Below the pieces are notes generated by a model. That model ran no database searches. It saw nothing but the letters and a program-made list of their open reading frames with translations, and was not told the origin of the DNA. A DNA stretch of 50,000 bases, taken from positions 1 through 50,000 of the forward strand of contig CAIIXF020000018.1 of the NCBI GenBank assembly GCA_903813345.2. The letters run 5' to 3'. Of this stretch, positions 24,472 to 36,800 are shown one piece after another (positions within the stretch are counted from its first letter, which is position 1; every line of letters begins with the position of its first letter). The translations under genes were made by a program, and so were the position numbers. The stretch comes from Owenia fusiformis (taxonomy: Eukaryota; Annelida; Polychaeta; Sabellida; Oweniidae).

Positions 24472-26705
24472 CCCTCATAAAAAATTCAACCTTGAAAGTC
24501 CGAATTTAAACCGTTGCACAATCATTGTACAATCATTGATCCGATCATTTATGCAACCATGCCAACCGTTACGATGCAACCATTACAATTTTGGTTGTAA
24601 ACTCATTGAAATGTTTCAATCATATGTAATCATTGTAAACGCTTGACAATTTTGGTTGCATTTCTTGCAACCGTTTCAATCGAATGCAACCCTTTAAAAC
24701 TATGGCAATTTTATCTCAATACAACATAAAATAATTATCTTGCTCTTTAAAAAATATATTTCAAATGTGTGTATTTCATGCATACTGTACACGTCAGAAT
24801 TTAAATGGTTTGATCAAAAAGATATTTAAAGTATTGAAATAGTTAAGTAAACTTGTCTTGTGAATGAAAATATATTGAACCAATTTTCATCTAACTTTGA
24901 AGGATGGTGATTGTCCCACTCACATGTATATTATCTAGATAACAGCAATGCTTAGGCATAGCAAATCCCCCTTGCTGTCATGACTATCATTTTTACAAAA
25001 TCACTTCATTACTTTTGAAGTTATTGCAAAATCATTTGAAAAAAAATTTGATTGGGTCAAGTCTTGGATTTTACACTTCACCTTGCAATCATCGCAATTA
25101 TAAAGGAAGGAAGATGTGTCTCGAAGGAAGAAATCCTTCAATGGGAAAATAATCTGTTTTGATTTGATATTTTTGATTTGATAGAGAAAATGCAATCAGA
25201 CATTACAGGATGTGTTTTAAATAATTAAGTCGATAAGCATAACTTAAAAACTCTGATTACAGTTAGACTCAGTCTATCTAGTTTGATTAGAGTCTGCTTT
25301 GAAGGATGTGTCTAAAGAAACTTTATTAATCCATTAATCCATAAACAAAACAAAAATAATTCGGCAAGGCAAAACAAACCTTATTATATCAGTTTGATTA
25401 GAGTCTGCTATAAAGGAAGCATCCTATGTAATTTAAATTATTCCATACACAGAACTTGATAAATAATTTGCCAAAGAAAATCTCCCATATTTTCCTCCAG
25501 ATTTTTCCAAGTTTAGAGTTTTGAAAAATAAGCCCTGTTTTTGGTTTTTATTTTTTAATCATCAACACATATCATTTAAACTGAAAACACTTTTCAGTAC
25601 AAATGCTCTGCCCTAGTGAATAAAGTAAAACCATGGACTTTCAATCTGTTGAATGCCTATGGTAAAACAAACTAAATAAAAATGAAATAAAAAATTCTGA
25701 AAATATTATTTGCAGTTTCATATACTTGCTATTTGAGATTTCTCAGCACTTATTGAAGTAATTGAATAAAGAAATAAACCCTCAAAAATCTGAAAACACT
25801 TTTTAAATTTTAACTCCCCCCCCCTCTGCATGAAATAGATAATTAAAATAAATATATAGTATAAAACAAGATGAAAATAGATATAACAGAAACTAGGGCT
25901 ATGAACCCTGGTCAAGCATTTTAATTAGCCGTTCAACCGTTTTAATTAGCTGTTCAACCATTTTAATTAGCTGTTCAACCGTTTTAATTGGCTGTTCAAG
26001 CATTTTGATTTTCTTAAACCCATGAGAATATCAATATGTAGTAGGTATTGTTGTGTTGAGCATTGTTATAAAAAATATTTGCTAAGAAAGAACATGGTAA
26101 TTAAATCTGTTGTGAATAATGTGTTTCACACATAATATACAGTCAATATCAAAATAGTACTTTTAATTGTGTAAACAATGTAAATGACAGAGAACATAAA
26201 TTATCATATGCCATTGAGTGGAAAACTAGTGGAGAAAACAAACATATGAACATGAATTTAGTAATTCACTATAATAAACATGCATGTATGCTTGCAGAAA
26301 AAAATATCCTAATATACTGTTGTTGAATAGAGGTAGATTCAAATCCTTACTTAAAGATAATTTTAATTCAAGTAAAATGATTATTTTTTGGAACGATACT
26401 AATTCAGGATGGTTGCAGGGCTTGAACTATGTAATCATTGAACAAAACGTATTGCAACCATTTACATTTCAATGTGAAATGGTTGCAGTTTACAATGGTT
26501 GCAGATTACAATGATTGTATAGAAATGGTTGCGCAGTCATTGAAAAAGAGTTGACTTTGTTTGGTTGAACGCAATGGTTGCACAATGATTGCTTATCACC
26601 GTACAATGGTTTTTCCTTTGATCTTAGTAGTTGAAACAATCAGTATTCAATGATTGATGGAAACGGTTTAAATTCGGACTTTCAAGGTTGAATTTTTTAT
26701 AAGGG
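24472..26705. mobile_element. 2.2-kb TA-flanked inverted-repeat element with TTGCAACC-rich subterminal regions
   Basis: Terminal inverted repeats of about 45 bp: left CCCTCATAAAAAATTCAACC continuing through TTGAAAGTCCGAATTTAAAC, and right its inverse, ending ATTTTTTATAAGGG. A TA flanks both sides (24470-24471, 26706-26707). Inside each end, for about 250 bp, are dense copies of GCAACC, CAATCATTG and AATGGTTGCA in mirrored orientation, like subterminal transposase-binding repeats. No transposase frame is visible. Confidence 0.85.
25918..26005. repeat. Short 21-bp tandem repeat (GCTGTTCAACCATTTTAATTA)
   Basis: Four to five copies of TTTTAATTAGCTGTTCAACC inside the 2.2-kb inverted-repeat element. 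Confidence 0.85.
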
Positions 26706-26777
26706 TATAGATCGAATATCACATGAAGATATATTTGATATGTGGATGAAGATATCATATTTTAGCAAAAAATTCAC

Positions 26778-26864
26778 AAACCATCGAATATCACTTTTAA
26801 ACTATCGAATATCACGTCTTAGAAAGTGATATTCGATGGTTTGAAAAGTGATATTCGATGGTTT
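26778..26864. repeat. Perfect-arm hairpin of CCATCGAATATCAC repeats
   Basis: Two direct copies of (A)CCATCGAATATCACTTT are followed after about 10 bp by two copies of the inverse, GTGATATTCGATGG, giving arms of about 36 bp. Confidence 0.85.
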
Positions 26865-27061
26865 CGAATTTTTTCAAAGAAAATTTATTTTTACTTTTTT
26901 TAATTATTTTTAAAAATATTTCAAAAAAATTCAAAATTTCAAAAAAAATTCAACATTTTTACAAATTTTTTTTCAACTTTTTTTCATTTTTTCAAAATTT
27001 TTCTCAAATTATATTTTTCAACTTTTTTCGCTGATGATGATTTTCCATGGGATAAACGGAC

Positions 27062-27199
27062 AATCCTATGGTTTTTCAAAAATATCAATTATATCCACTC
27101 ATGGATACAAATATCTTCACTCATTCGCTGCGCTCACTCATGAAGATATCAATATCCACTCATGGATATAAATGATATTTTTTCAAAACCATAGGATAT
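27062..27199. repeat. Foldback sequence with TCGCTGCGCTC loop
   Basis: Inverted arms run from ATCCTATGGTTTTTCAAAA to TTTTCAAAACCATAGGAT, with ATATCCACTCATGGATA in both arms and a loop around CATTCGCTGCGCTCACTCAT. It follows the 26778 hairpin and a poly-A/T tract, so the two may be parts of one composite element. Confidence 0.8.
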
Positions 27200-28213
27200 T
27201 CCTATAGTATCCCGATGCAAGGTCTGAGAAATGGTGTATGCCCCCATGTTAAGTCAATGCACCCTTGCTGAAATCCTCATTTTCTCAGAAGAACTCAAGT
27301 TGATCGAGTCTCAATGAGTAGATTCATGTTGGATAGTATTGCTAGAATAAATTTTCAATATTGACAATAGCGGTTCTTAAACGGGACATTGGCTTTTTGA
27401 ACTTTCTTTAAAAGAATGCTGCGTGGTAATAAGCGTCTTTAAAAATGTTACCATTAAACGGTGGTTTATCATTTATGTATTTTGCGCAAGAAAACTTAGA
27501 ACAAGCCTCGGGGAGAGTCAAGACTATATTCCAGTGTTGAGATTTATAACATCTATTTGTTTTCATAAGAAAAACAGATTATCTTACAGAACGTATCAGC
27601 CTTATATTACGAATCTGATCAATCTCTCTATCGAACTCGTAATGGAAATTCTAGGGTTTAATTAGATTCTACGTGTGGTGATTTTTCAAATTTTGGACAT
27701 ATCTGGATATATATTTAATAACACGGGAAGCTTTTTGTAATTGATGGGTTCGATTTACAACTATTAAGAGGATTTCCATCCGCTGGCTTATGTTGGGCCT
27801 GCAGTAATCTCAGACAGATAGCAAATACTCCCGTTCATACACGTCTTCTAATAATTGTATTTCCGGGTGCTAAATAGACATATTGGCTGATAGATAAAAA
27901 GTGAAAATAGAAGTAAGAAAATTGTCAATATTTTGCCATTTTGCTTGTAGCATTCCTTATCGTGTACATGTTTTCCGATAAAATCAAATGAAGAGTTTGG
28001 TTTATATTTCTAAACTTATTGTTATTCGCATATAGCAATGAAAGGTTCCTTCTTTTGATTCGATCGACTGTAAGACGCCTCAACCTCCATACGTATTAGG
28101 TGAGAAACTTAAAATCCTTTTCTGGATGACATTCGCTAACATGTTTAATGAAGATGACATGTGTACAAATATCAAATTTAGAATTAGCTTTTATCTTTTT
28201 CAGCTCTAATTCC
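27200..28213. other. Intergenic stretch, nothing recognised
   Basis: No gene supported. An 80-codon + strand frame (27423-27665) has no recognised domain. Confidence 0.35.
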
Positions 28214-28380
28214 TCTGGTCTGTATTAAGCGAAGGTAACGGCCGTAACCTTCGCAAGTAAGATGGCGGACCGTAATTGTCGATTTCGATATTTTCATTTA
28301 ATTAAACTACTTTTTTTATCATTCATAAATTATATTTCTGTTTATTAAGTCATGTTACAAATACATTTCCAATGTTACAA

Positions 28381-28830
28381 TTACAAGATAGTGTCACATA
28401 TTTTCCAAAATTGTGGGTAAAATATATTTTTTCTTATAGCTATTTCCTTCTTCAAAGAGTGTATTATAACATCTAAATTTCTGACATTATTGTCGTCATT
28501 TATCTGTCCTAGGTAAACCTTATAAATTGTATATGTAATTACACTGATAAAATAGTTAAGAAATTTAGTGAAATCACCATTGCCATAACCTAAAATAATT
28601 TTTCTATAAGTTATTCTAAGTTTTGATTTATCTTGTATGAAGTTCCAGACACTCCTGGCCAAAACACAGTCAAAAAATTTAATGTTTTACTGAATCAGAA
28701 TTTCCACAAATATCACAACTATAATTTTCTGTTTTACCAAATATAAAAAGCTCACGTTTACTGGGTAATATTCTATTAATTATTTTATAGTTGAGGTTAT
28801 TCTTTAATATTTGACGCAAATCAGGCCTAT
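28381..28830 (-). pseudogene. LINE (non-LTR retrotransposon) ORF2 C-terminal fragment
   Basis: Translation of the - strand gives NYKIINRILPSKRELFIFGK, then a C-x2-C...H knuckle (CDICGNSDSVKH), then after a frameshift FFDCVLARSVWNF and KIILGY...ITYTIYKVYLGQ. This is the zinc-knuckle tail after the reverse transcriptase in LINE ORF2 proteins. The RT itself is absent and the frame is broken. Confidence 0.7.
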
Positions 28831-29094
28831 ATGACATGAGTCACGGAGTATGCTAATCTGTTCAGATATCGTGCATGGGCATACATATTCCATCGCTAAA
28901 GGGAACTTCAAGGTAACTGGTCATGTATGATGCGGTAACGGCCATGTTAGTTTTCAATACGCGGAAACTGGACTTAGCGGAAACTTGATCTTAGCTCTCC
29001 ATTATAAACTCTCATAACGTTACCGCATCACCGCATATCAGTTAACTTATCATCTGCAAAACCAAAGTCCTGCTTACCTTCCCTTATAAAGCCC

Positions 29095-29872
29095 CCATAA
29101 AAACCAATGCTATCAAAGTGTCATATGTGAAACTTTTTGTTTTAATTTCAAAAAGTGGTTATTGAAGGACTTTTGTTCGAAAAATCGTGAATTTCTTTAA
29201 AACTAACTTGTAATAAGGATTAATTCAAACAATTACACAGCATTCATCCTCGCGTATCTTTTGCCGAAAAAATTAAGAAAATCGGTTCATAAATAAGTGA
29301 AAAATGAACTCATCAATCCATGAAAATGGTTCAGAGAAAAATGCATTTTAAAATTTTAGTTCTCAGAGAAACCAATTGTACAATAATATCTGAAACATAA
29401 TATATTCTTCCTTTTAATCTGGTTAGACAATCAACATTGATTTATTATTGAAGTTTAGCATATTTAGAAAAGATTGACATAGATAAAAAATTCATTTTTT
29501 TCAAAAAAAGTTGCCACCTGAGTGAGTCATCGATGACATCACCCAGGTTGCAAAATATTTTTGATATGCTAAAACATTGAAGTGGCACATTAGATATGGC
29601 ATTTTATTATTGAAATAGTGTGTTCTTTGTTCAATCTTTGCATAGGTGCTAAAAAGATGATATTTTTTGAAATGTATGGTGGAATATTTGATGATTAAAA
29701 AAGTTCAACTTTTCTTTGAAAAATGGCGGGGAATTTGAAGAGAAACGAAAAGCTGAGAACTTTTTTTCAAAAAACTTTTTTTCATAATATCTCTAAAATA
29801 AAGTCATGGCAAATAGTAAATGAATGATAAAAACATATTTTCAAACATTACAAGGGGCTTTAAGCGATGGCA
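29095..29872. mobile_element. TTAA MITE family, copy 3 (5' end damaged)
   Basis: Matches copies 1 and 4 from TATCAAAGTGTCATATGTGAAAC to the right end GGGGCTTTAA. The left ~40 bp are degenerate (AAAGCCCCCATAAAAACC). It shares the bases GCGATG beyond its right TTAA with copy 4. Confidence 0.75.
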
Positions 29873-30280
29873 TGGAAGATATCGTTGAACTGTGGTGCCT
29901 ACGCATGGTATATGAACAAATGAACTCTATTAAAGCGTCCATGTCATAAACCTGATATAGTGAAAGTATCAAAGCATTGCGTTAAATATAAAGTAGTTTA
30001 ATTCTATGAAAACAAAACATATCAAAATCGGCACTTACCATCGGCCATCTTAAATGCAACGGTTATGGCCGTTACCTTCGCTTGATACTAACCAGTGAAT
30101 TCAATACATAGAGACGTCGACATAGCATTGAAAATTTCAGCTGATGTTTTGAAGGAACGCTATAAAAGGCTATCAATACATAAAATACAGGGAGACCTAT
30201 TGATTAAATGATTGTAAGAAACACATTGTATCACATACCATATGTGTATCTGATATTTGGAATCAGTATTAACTGAGGAT

Positions 30281-30374
30281 ACAGGGTATATCCCTCGGTA
30301 AATACAATATATCAACCCTCGGTCCCTACGGTCCCTCGGGTAGAAATATTGTATTTCTCTCAGATATACCCTGT
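30281..30374. repeat. 94-bp hairpin (ACAGGGTATAT ... ATATACCCTGT)
   Basis: Imperfect arms of ~35 bp (ACAGGGTATATCCCTCGGTAA / ATTTCTCTCAGATATACCCTGT) enclose a GC-rich centre with GGTCCCTACGGTCCCTCGGG. It lies about 95 bp upstream of the likely CCN TATA box. Confidence 0.8.
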
Positions 30375-30469
30375 ATCAAAAACCTCCCATTAAATAACCT
30401 CTATATATCCATCCTGGGGAGTTGTATACACCCACCTACATAGGAATTAAATAATTTAGATCGCAGGGC

Positions 30470-30475
30470 TATAAA
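30470..30475 (+). promoter_or_regulatory. Likely TATA box of the CCN gene
   Basis: GGGCTATAAAAC is a strong TATA-box match, 341 bp upstream of the proposed ATG, leaving room for a ~310-bp 5' UTR. Vertebrate CCN genes are also TATA-driven; assignment here is inference. Confidence 0.45.
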
Positions 30476-30810
30476 ACAATATCACGATTGAGTATCATAT
30501 CGATCATCCTTGGTTGGTTCAGCCGATTTACTTTGATACTTTCTCGATCGGAGCAGATGCTCTAGTGGGACGGATTGTAGTTTGTCCAACACACCAATCA
30601 CGAAAGACATGAAGCAGCTTGGCAAAATTGGATCAGATTAAACGTGTTACTGTTCCTTAATACACGCAATACCGTGGAATTCGATTGACAATAACAGTTG
30701 GATTGAAATGTAGAAACAATTTAGTGCTTCAAAAGACAGGTTCAATATATAATCAAGAAGAAGTTCAATAATCAAAAGTAAGAATCTATTGAAAAAATCA
30801 CTCTGTAGTA

Positions 30811-33800
30811 ATGAATAATAAGGAACAAGTGCTGAAGTTAAGTTTGTTGCTAATAGCGACCTGTGTTGCTATGGAGACGGGAGTCGAGACACTCAGAGCA
30901 CCCTGCTACAACTGTGAGTTCTTCGAGCTAGCACATCAAAACAGAATCGCCAGAAGCGAACATCACAGAAGACTGGTTGGTATTATGGCCTGGGCCCATT
31001 TCATATACTTCTGAATTATTCTATAATGCATAGTATTGTATTTATTGTTTTGTAGTGTGATTACATAATGGTTGGTAAGACTGATGTTGGTTAAACGTGA
31101 TGACTGCTGGTCAATTTTAGCACAAGATAAGCAATTCACTTATCTTCGTATCGCAATATCCAAACAACATAAATTTATATTTTAATGATACTAATTTTTA
31201 TTTAACATTTGAATTGAAATGCCTCATTGAAAGAAATACCTATATCGATAAGATTTAAATTATAGCAAGACAAAAAGAAAAATACGACATTGAGATTCAA
31301 TAGAAACCTTCAATCGGGAATCAGGAATGCTAAACGGTCGATCAATGCCAAGTAATCAAGGCTACTTTACAGGAATTATTGCGAGACGTAATCACCGTAT
31401 TTCACTAAGAATGTTAAACAAGTTCGTTCAGATATGATTTTGCCAATTATTTGTGGATGTAAAACGATTCCATCCATTAGGTGCCGAGAGAAACATAGGA
31501 TGAAACGTATTCTATGGAATTCGAATCAATATATAAACCTAAATAATAAGTTGTACGACCCGTGCACTCAACAATAGGGAGTTTAAGCTTGCAATGCTTT
31601 TCACAACCTAAACGTGAACGGAGAATATTTAAAGGCCCCATGTAAAGTTTAAACCACTTTGGCTAATATTGTAGTCTTACCCAATGTTATCAAAGTGTGA
31701 TATGTGAAACTTTTTTTTAAAATTTCAAAAAGTGTTTTTTGATAGGTTTTTTGTTCCAAAATTTGTGAATTTATTAAAAACCAACTTTTAGAGGTCACTC
31801 ATATCTTCTAATTAGCCACAATTCATATCAATGCATAGCATTCATCCTCCCATGTTTTATGCCGAAAAAATTAAGAAACTCGGTTGATAAACAAGCGAGA
31901 AATGAGCTTATCAGTGCATGAAAATGGTTCTGAGAAAAATGCATTTCAAAATTTTAGTTCTCATAGAAACCAATGGTACAATGATATCTGAAACATAATA
32001 TATTCTTCCTTTTAACCCGGTTAGACAATCAACATTGGTTTTTATGAAAGTAGTAGCATATTTAGAAAAGATTGACATCGAAAAAAAAATTCAATTTTTT
32101 TCAAAAAGTTTTTGTTACCTTAGTGACATCACTAATGTTTCAAAATATTTTTGATAAGCTAAAACATTGGTGTAGCCCATTAAATATGACATTTTATTAT
32201 TGAAATAGCGTGTCTTTTGTTCAATCTTTGCATTGGTGTTAAAAAGATAATCTTTTTTGAAATGCATTAAGAAATATTTGATGATTAAGAAATTTCAACT
32301 TTTTTTGAAAAATGGCGGGAAATTTGAATATTTGAGAAATGAAATGCTCACAACTTTTTTTTGAAATTTTTTTTGTTGTTCAAAAATCTCTAAAATCACT
32401 TTTTAAGTCCTGACAAATAGTAAATGAATGAAAAAAAAATATTTTCAAACTTAAGACGGGGACTTTAAGCGATGCATAGTATGGGCGATTGATCATACGT
32501 ATAGGTTGGCGTTTCGATTTTATATGCAAGCTAAACTCCCGAATGACTCCACACTGGTACATTCTTTTACGACTTTTACTACAATCATAAGTTGCTCAAA
32601 CTCATCTATTGAACAGGTCTACTAACAAATGCTCTCGTTCCCCAATATTAAGACAAGTAAAAGTCTATAAAGCTACATTACAAACTGTAAAATTATGATT
32701 ATGGTACCGTATGAACAACTGATGCACAAAATATAGTGCTGGTATAAAATTTACGATACAGCCATTAAAAGCGGAATGAGACCACGAATCATTCTTGGAC
32801 TCTTAAGTGCAGGACTTTATAAAACTTACATTTCCTTCGATGTCATCGTTTATTGATTCTAACCATAAGGCCTAGAATGTCGAGACTCTAACAACATCAG
32901 GAGGTGAATCAGTAATAAAGTTAGTCGACCTTGTCGTTTTCTCAGCAAATTAAATCAACGGGTAAAGAATTTAAGTAAAAGCATTGAGAGAGCTTTGGAG
33001 ATAAGCTGTTTCCAAAGTTATACCCCGGTGGTGACATTTGCACGGGGTTCACATTTGAACCTTTCTTGTTACCAATATCAATACGCCTGTGTAAAAGTAT
33101 TTCGATCCTACTTAAATTTGGTCCGACGGACTATCAACCCTCGGAAATGGTCACCTCCCTTTGGTCTTCAGTTCCTAGGTTAGAAAGTCATTCGGACTCA
33201 TACACAAATAAGACAATTATTTACTTTAAAGCTATTACATTTGCTGCTCAGGTACACTCAAAATGGCCTGAATACAATTTTGAACAAAATACTCATCGGT
33301 CGGACGCCAGTACTGAAGGTCGGAGACTATCCCACCATGGCATTAGTAATGCAAAAAGAGCCTCTGTCATAATTCTTTATTCAACATTTTTAGAATAACC
33401 ATGTTGAACCAACCAATTTATACATCAAAACAAGCTTAGAATGGGCACATTTGTACTTATTACATTACTTATGAAAGTAATTTGCCTAGATTCAGACTTC
33501 TGCCAGCAGTTCGATCTGGCAATGAATTTATTCCTCAGTTCAAATTCCTTAGGCACGTATTCCTGAGCAGTGTTTTATTTCAGTGATTCCCCTAGACCAG
33601 TTAAGGGCACTTAGGTATTCATGCAGCGTTCCATGTGTGTTCAAGGAATGATTTCTAGGAGATAATCAAATGTCTGTAAACTCAATTGGGTATTATTAAA
33701 TAGATCAACTCCCCTGATGATATCTAGCTGGTGATTTTACGAGGACTTGAAAATCCCCATAGGTTTAAATTGACCTGCGCAATACATGGGTGGAATGGTT

Positions 33801-36800
33801 AATTTAGCAGTTCAGCGTCTCCAGTCTGTACTGATCACGCCCCTTGGCTGATAAATACTGCCCTGGGTACTAGGTACGATATTTCCCGCCAACTACATGT
33901 ATTTGTGTCGATGGTGTACTATTTCTCAGTTCAAAGATTTTTTCAAAGATTTTTTTTTTCAAACATATGGTTCTTCATGAGAATCAACGTCTTCAGTCTT
34001 AATTAGCAGTGAAAACGCATTTCGTCGCAAATGGAACTATCAGCTGTCGGCTACCGAGATAACCTACTATATGGGCAACTCATTTAAATATGAATAGAAT
34101 CTGCCACTATTTCATTCACATTTAAATGCGTGGTTCGTAAAACAGTCGGTTAATCCGGTAGCCGACAGCCGAAAATTGCATTCGCGAATACAAGCTTAGT
34201 TTTGCCGACGGTATTTATCATATCTCCGGACAAATATCGTACTAATCTGGCCATCATCTCAAGAAAAGACACATTGAAACGTCGGTTTGATTTCCATTAT
34301 AAATAAGGCATTTGTTTGACAACTTCAATTATTTCTTGACGGAAATTACACCCATGTTGAGATAGTGGTTTTCTATCTTTCATCGCTAAAACCATCATTT
34401 GATTTTCCACAAGTTCAACGTTCGACAGGAACAGTAAGCCCGGATGATTCGATATTTTGGAAATTATCAGATTAAATAACAAATGGTTTGTTTCAATGCA
34501 TATTTGCCGAGGTGATGGTCTTAATAAAACTTGGTTCCGGTTGTAATTTAGGCAAACAATACTTTGTACAACTTCGAGTCTAATTATAAAGTATCGGTAG
34601 GGGAGACGATCGGAAAAATGTACCCCTTTTATTTATTTATTTCACATTCAGAGCGAGATTGTATTCCAATACAAACTGGCACAAAAATTCCTGCGAGACA
34701 ATTTCCTTTGCACCGGACTTTTTACCCTCTTATCAAAGAATGACTCATTTAAAAAATTACCGCTTTTGTCTGACCCAAATTCAATGTAATATTTCCTTCC
34801 ATAGATTTAACAGATTTCTCCTCTGTCTAATAATGAATCCTTCTCTAGTCATTTCTGCTAGATGATGATTCAACTGATAAACATATTCAAAGGGCAACAT
34901 CATTACGAGAATAGATGAAATAGAGCAATTACTCTTGATTACTTTGGGATCAAATGGACAACTTCATTTAATAGTTTTTCAAGCTTGATCATTGTTTTAT
35001 ACCCATGGGTCTTTCCTTCGTAAGTTGCTATCCTTGTATTCAGAACAGAAATGTAAATGGACATTATCTAATTCACATTAGTTCGACTTTGATTCTTGAG
35101 AGAGAGAAATCTGAAATGTAAACGTCATGTTAAATATAATAGCACTCACAAAACAAAAATATAAATAAATATATAAATAATTATATAAAAGCAACATAAT
35201 GTATAGAAAAAAAACTATACTAACAGCAGACAATCTCCTGTAGAAAACACTTAACAAACAACACCTAGAAAGAGCACCCAAAAAGCAACAAATTACGAAG
35301 AACACCAAATAAACGACACTTTACAAACAACACCTACTAAGAACACCCAAAAAGCAACACCTTACGAAGAACATCAATGAAACAATACTTTACAAACAAC
35401 ATCCACAAAGAACATCCAAAAAGCAACACCTTACGAAGAACACCAAATAAACAACACTTTACAAACAACACCTACAAAGAACATCCAAAAAGCAACAAAT
35501 TACGAAGAACACCAAATAAACAACACTTTACAAACAACACCTACAAAGAACATCCAAAAAGCAACACCTTACGAAGAACATCAATGAAACAATACTTTAC
35601 AAACAACATCCACAAAAAAATCCAAAAAGCAACACCTTACGAAAAACATCAAATAAACAACACTTTACAAACAACACCTACAAAGAACATCCAAAAAGCA
35701 ACACCTTACGAAGAACATCAATGAAACAATACTTTACAAACAACATCTACAAAGAACATCCAAAAAGCAACACCTTACGAAAAACATCAAATAAACAACA
35801 CTTTACAAACAACACCTACTAAGAACACCCAAAAATCAACACCTTACGAAGAACACCAAATAAACAACACTTAACAAACAACACCTACAAAGAACATCCA
35901 AAAAGCAACACCTTACGAAGAACATCAATGAAACAACACTTTACAAACAACACCAACTAAGAACACCCAAAAATCAACACCTTACGAAGAACACCAAATA
36001 AACAACACTTTACAAACAACACCTACAAAGAACATCCAAAAAGCAACACCTTACGAAGAACATCAATGAAACAATACTTTACAAACAACACCTACTAAAA
36101 ATCAACACCTTACGAAGAACACCAAATAAACAACACTTAACAAACACCTACAAAGAAGACCCAAAAAGCAAAACATTGTGAAAAAAAACATTATAAACAC
36201 ATATAAAGCATTTTCCTCCGTCTATACTCGTATATGATCACATCAATCGATCAGACTTTTAAAGCTCAAAATGATAATAATTCATTTTGAATTGGTTAAA
36301 TGGGAACGGTGACCTTTGATAATTAACTTTGGATGAGACGTTTGTCAAAATTCATATGTCACGATGACACGCATTTTGAATTATTGGGCATTTTGACTTA
36401 AGAGCCTTTTTTGTTCAGTCTACGAAAATGATGACTAAATCATCATCACATTTGTCAAGTTAACTGTCGATATATTCTTCAGCGATGCACAAGACTGTAG
36501 TACCATATTTTTAGGCAAGGTCGATGTCGTTTTTATAATCATATTATGGGACATCGGTTTCAGGTTTTCTGCTCTAATATTTGAGCTCAAGGCAAGTCAA
36601 CACGCCATTGCCCTGAATGATATAGGCTCCTATGGCCAGAGGTTGAGAATTGATCATTAAGGATCAAATGCATTAGTTTGATTTATATCGAACTGAGACT
36701 GTTTTTCACAATAATCGTTAGATTTCTCACGGAAAGTAGATTTCTCAAAGCATGCTGAGTTCCTTTAATACACCCCCGGGAATTGGGAATGTGCTGTGCA

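Larger units (their letters stand above)
28214..30100. mobile_element. Composite region bounded by ~50-bp inverted repeats
   Basis: The left end (TATTAAGCGAAGGTAACGGC...AAGATGGCGGAC) is mirrored at the right (GGCCATCTTAA...GGCCGTTACCTTCGCTTGATA). Each end is itself a near-palindrome centred on ACGGCCGT (left 28229-28254). Enclosed are a LINE ORF2 fragment on the - strand and a TTAA-MITE copy. It could be a DNA element that captured insertions; no transposase is visible. Confidence 0.55.

Noticed and set aside
35377-35724. 115-codon open frame with repeated HFTNNTYKEHPKSN peptide, like a repetitive secreted protein
   Set aside because: The 69-bp unit length simply preserves the frame. There is no signal peptide or splice context, and adjacent units break the frame.
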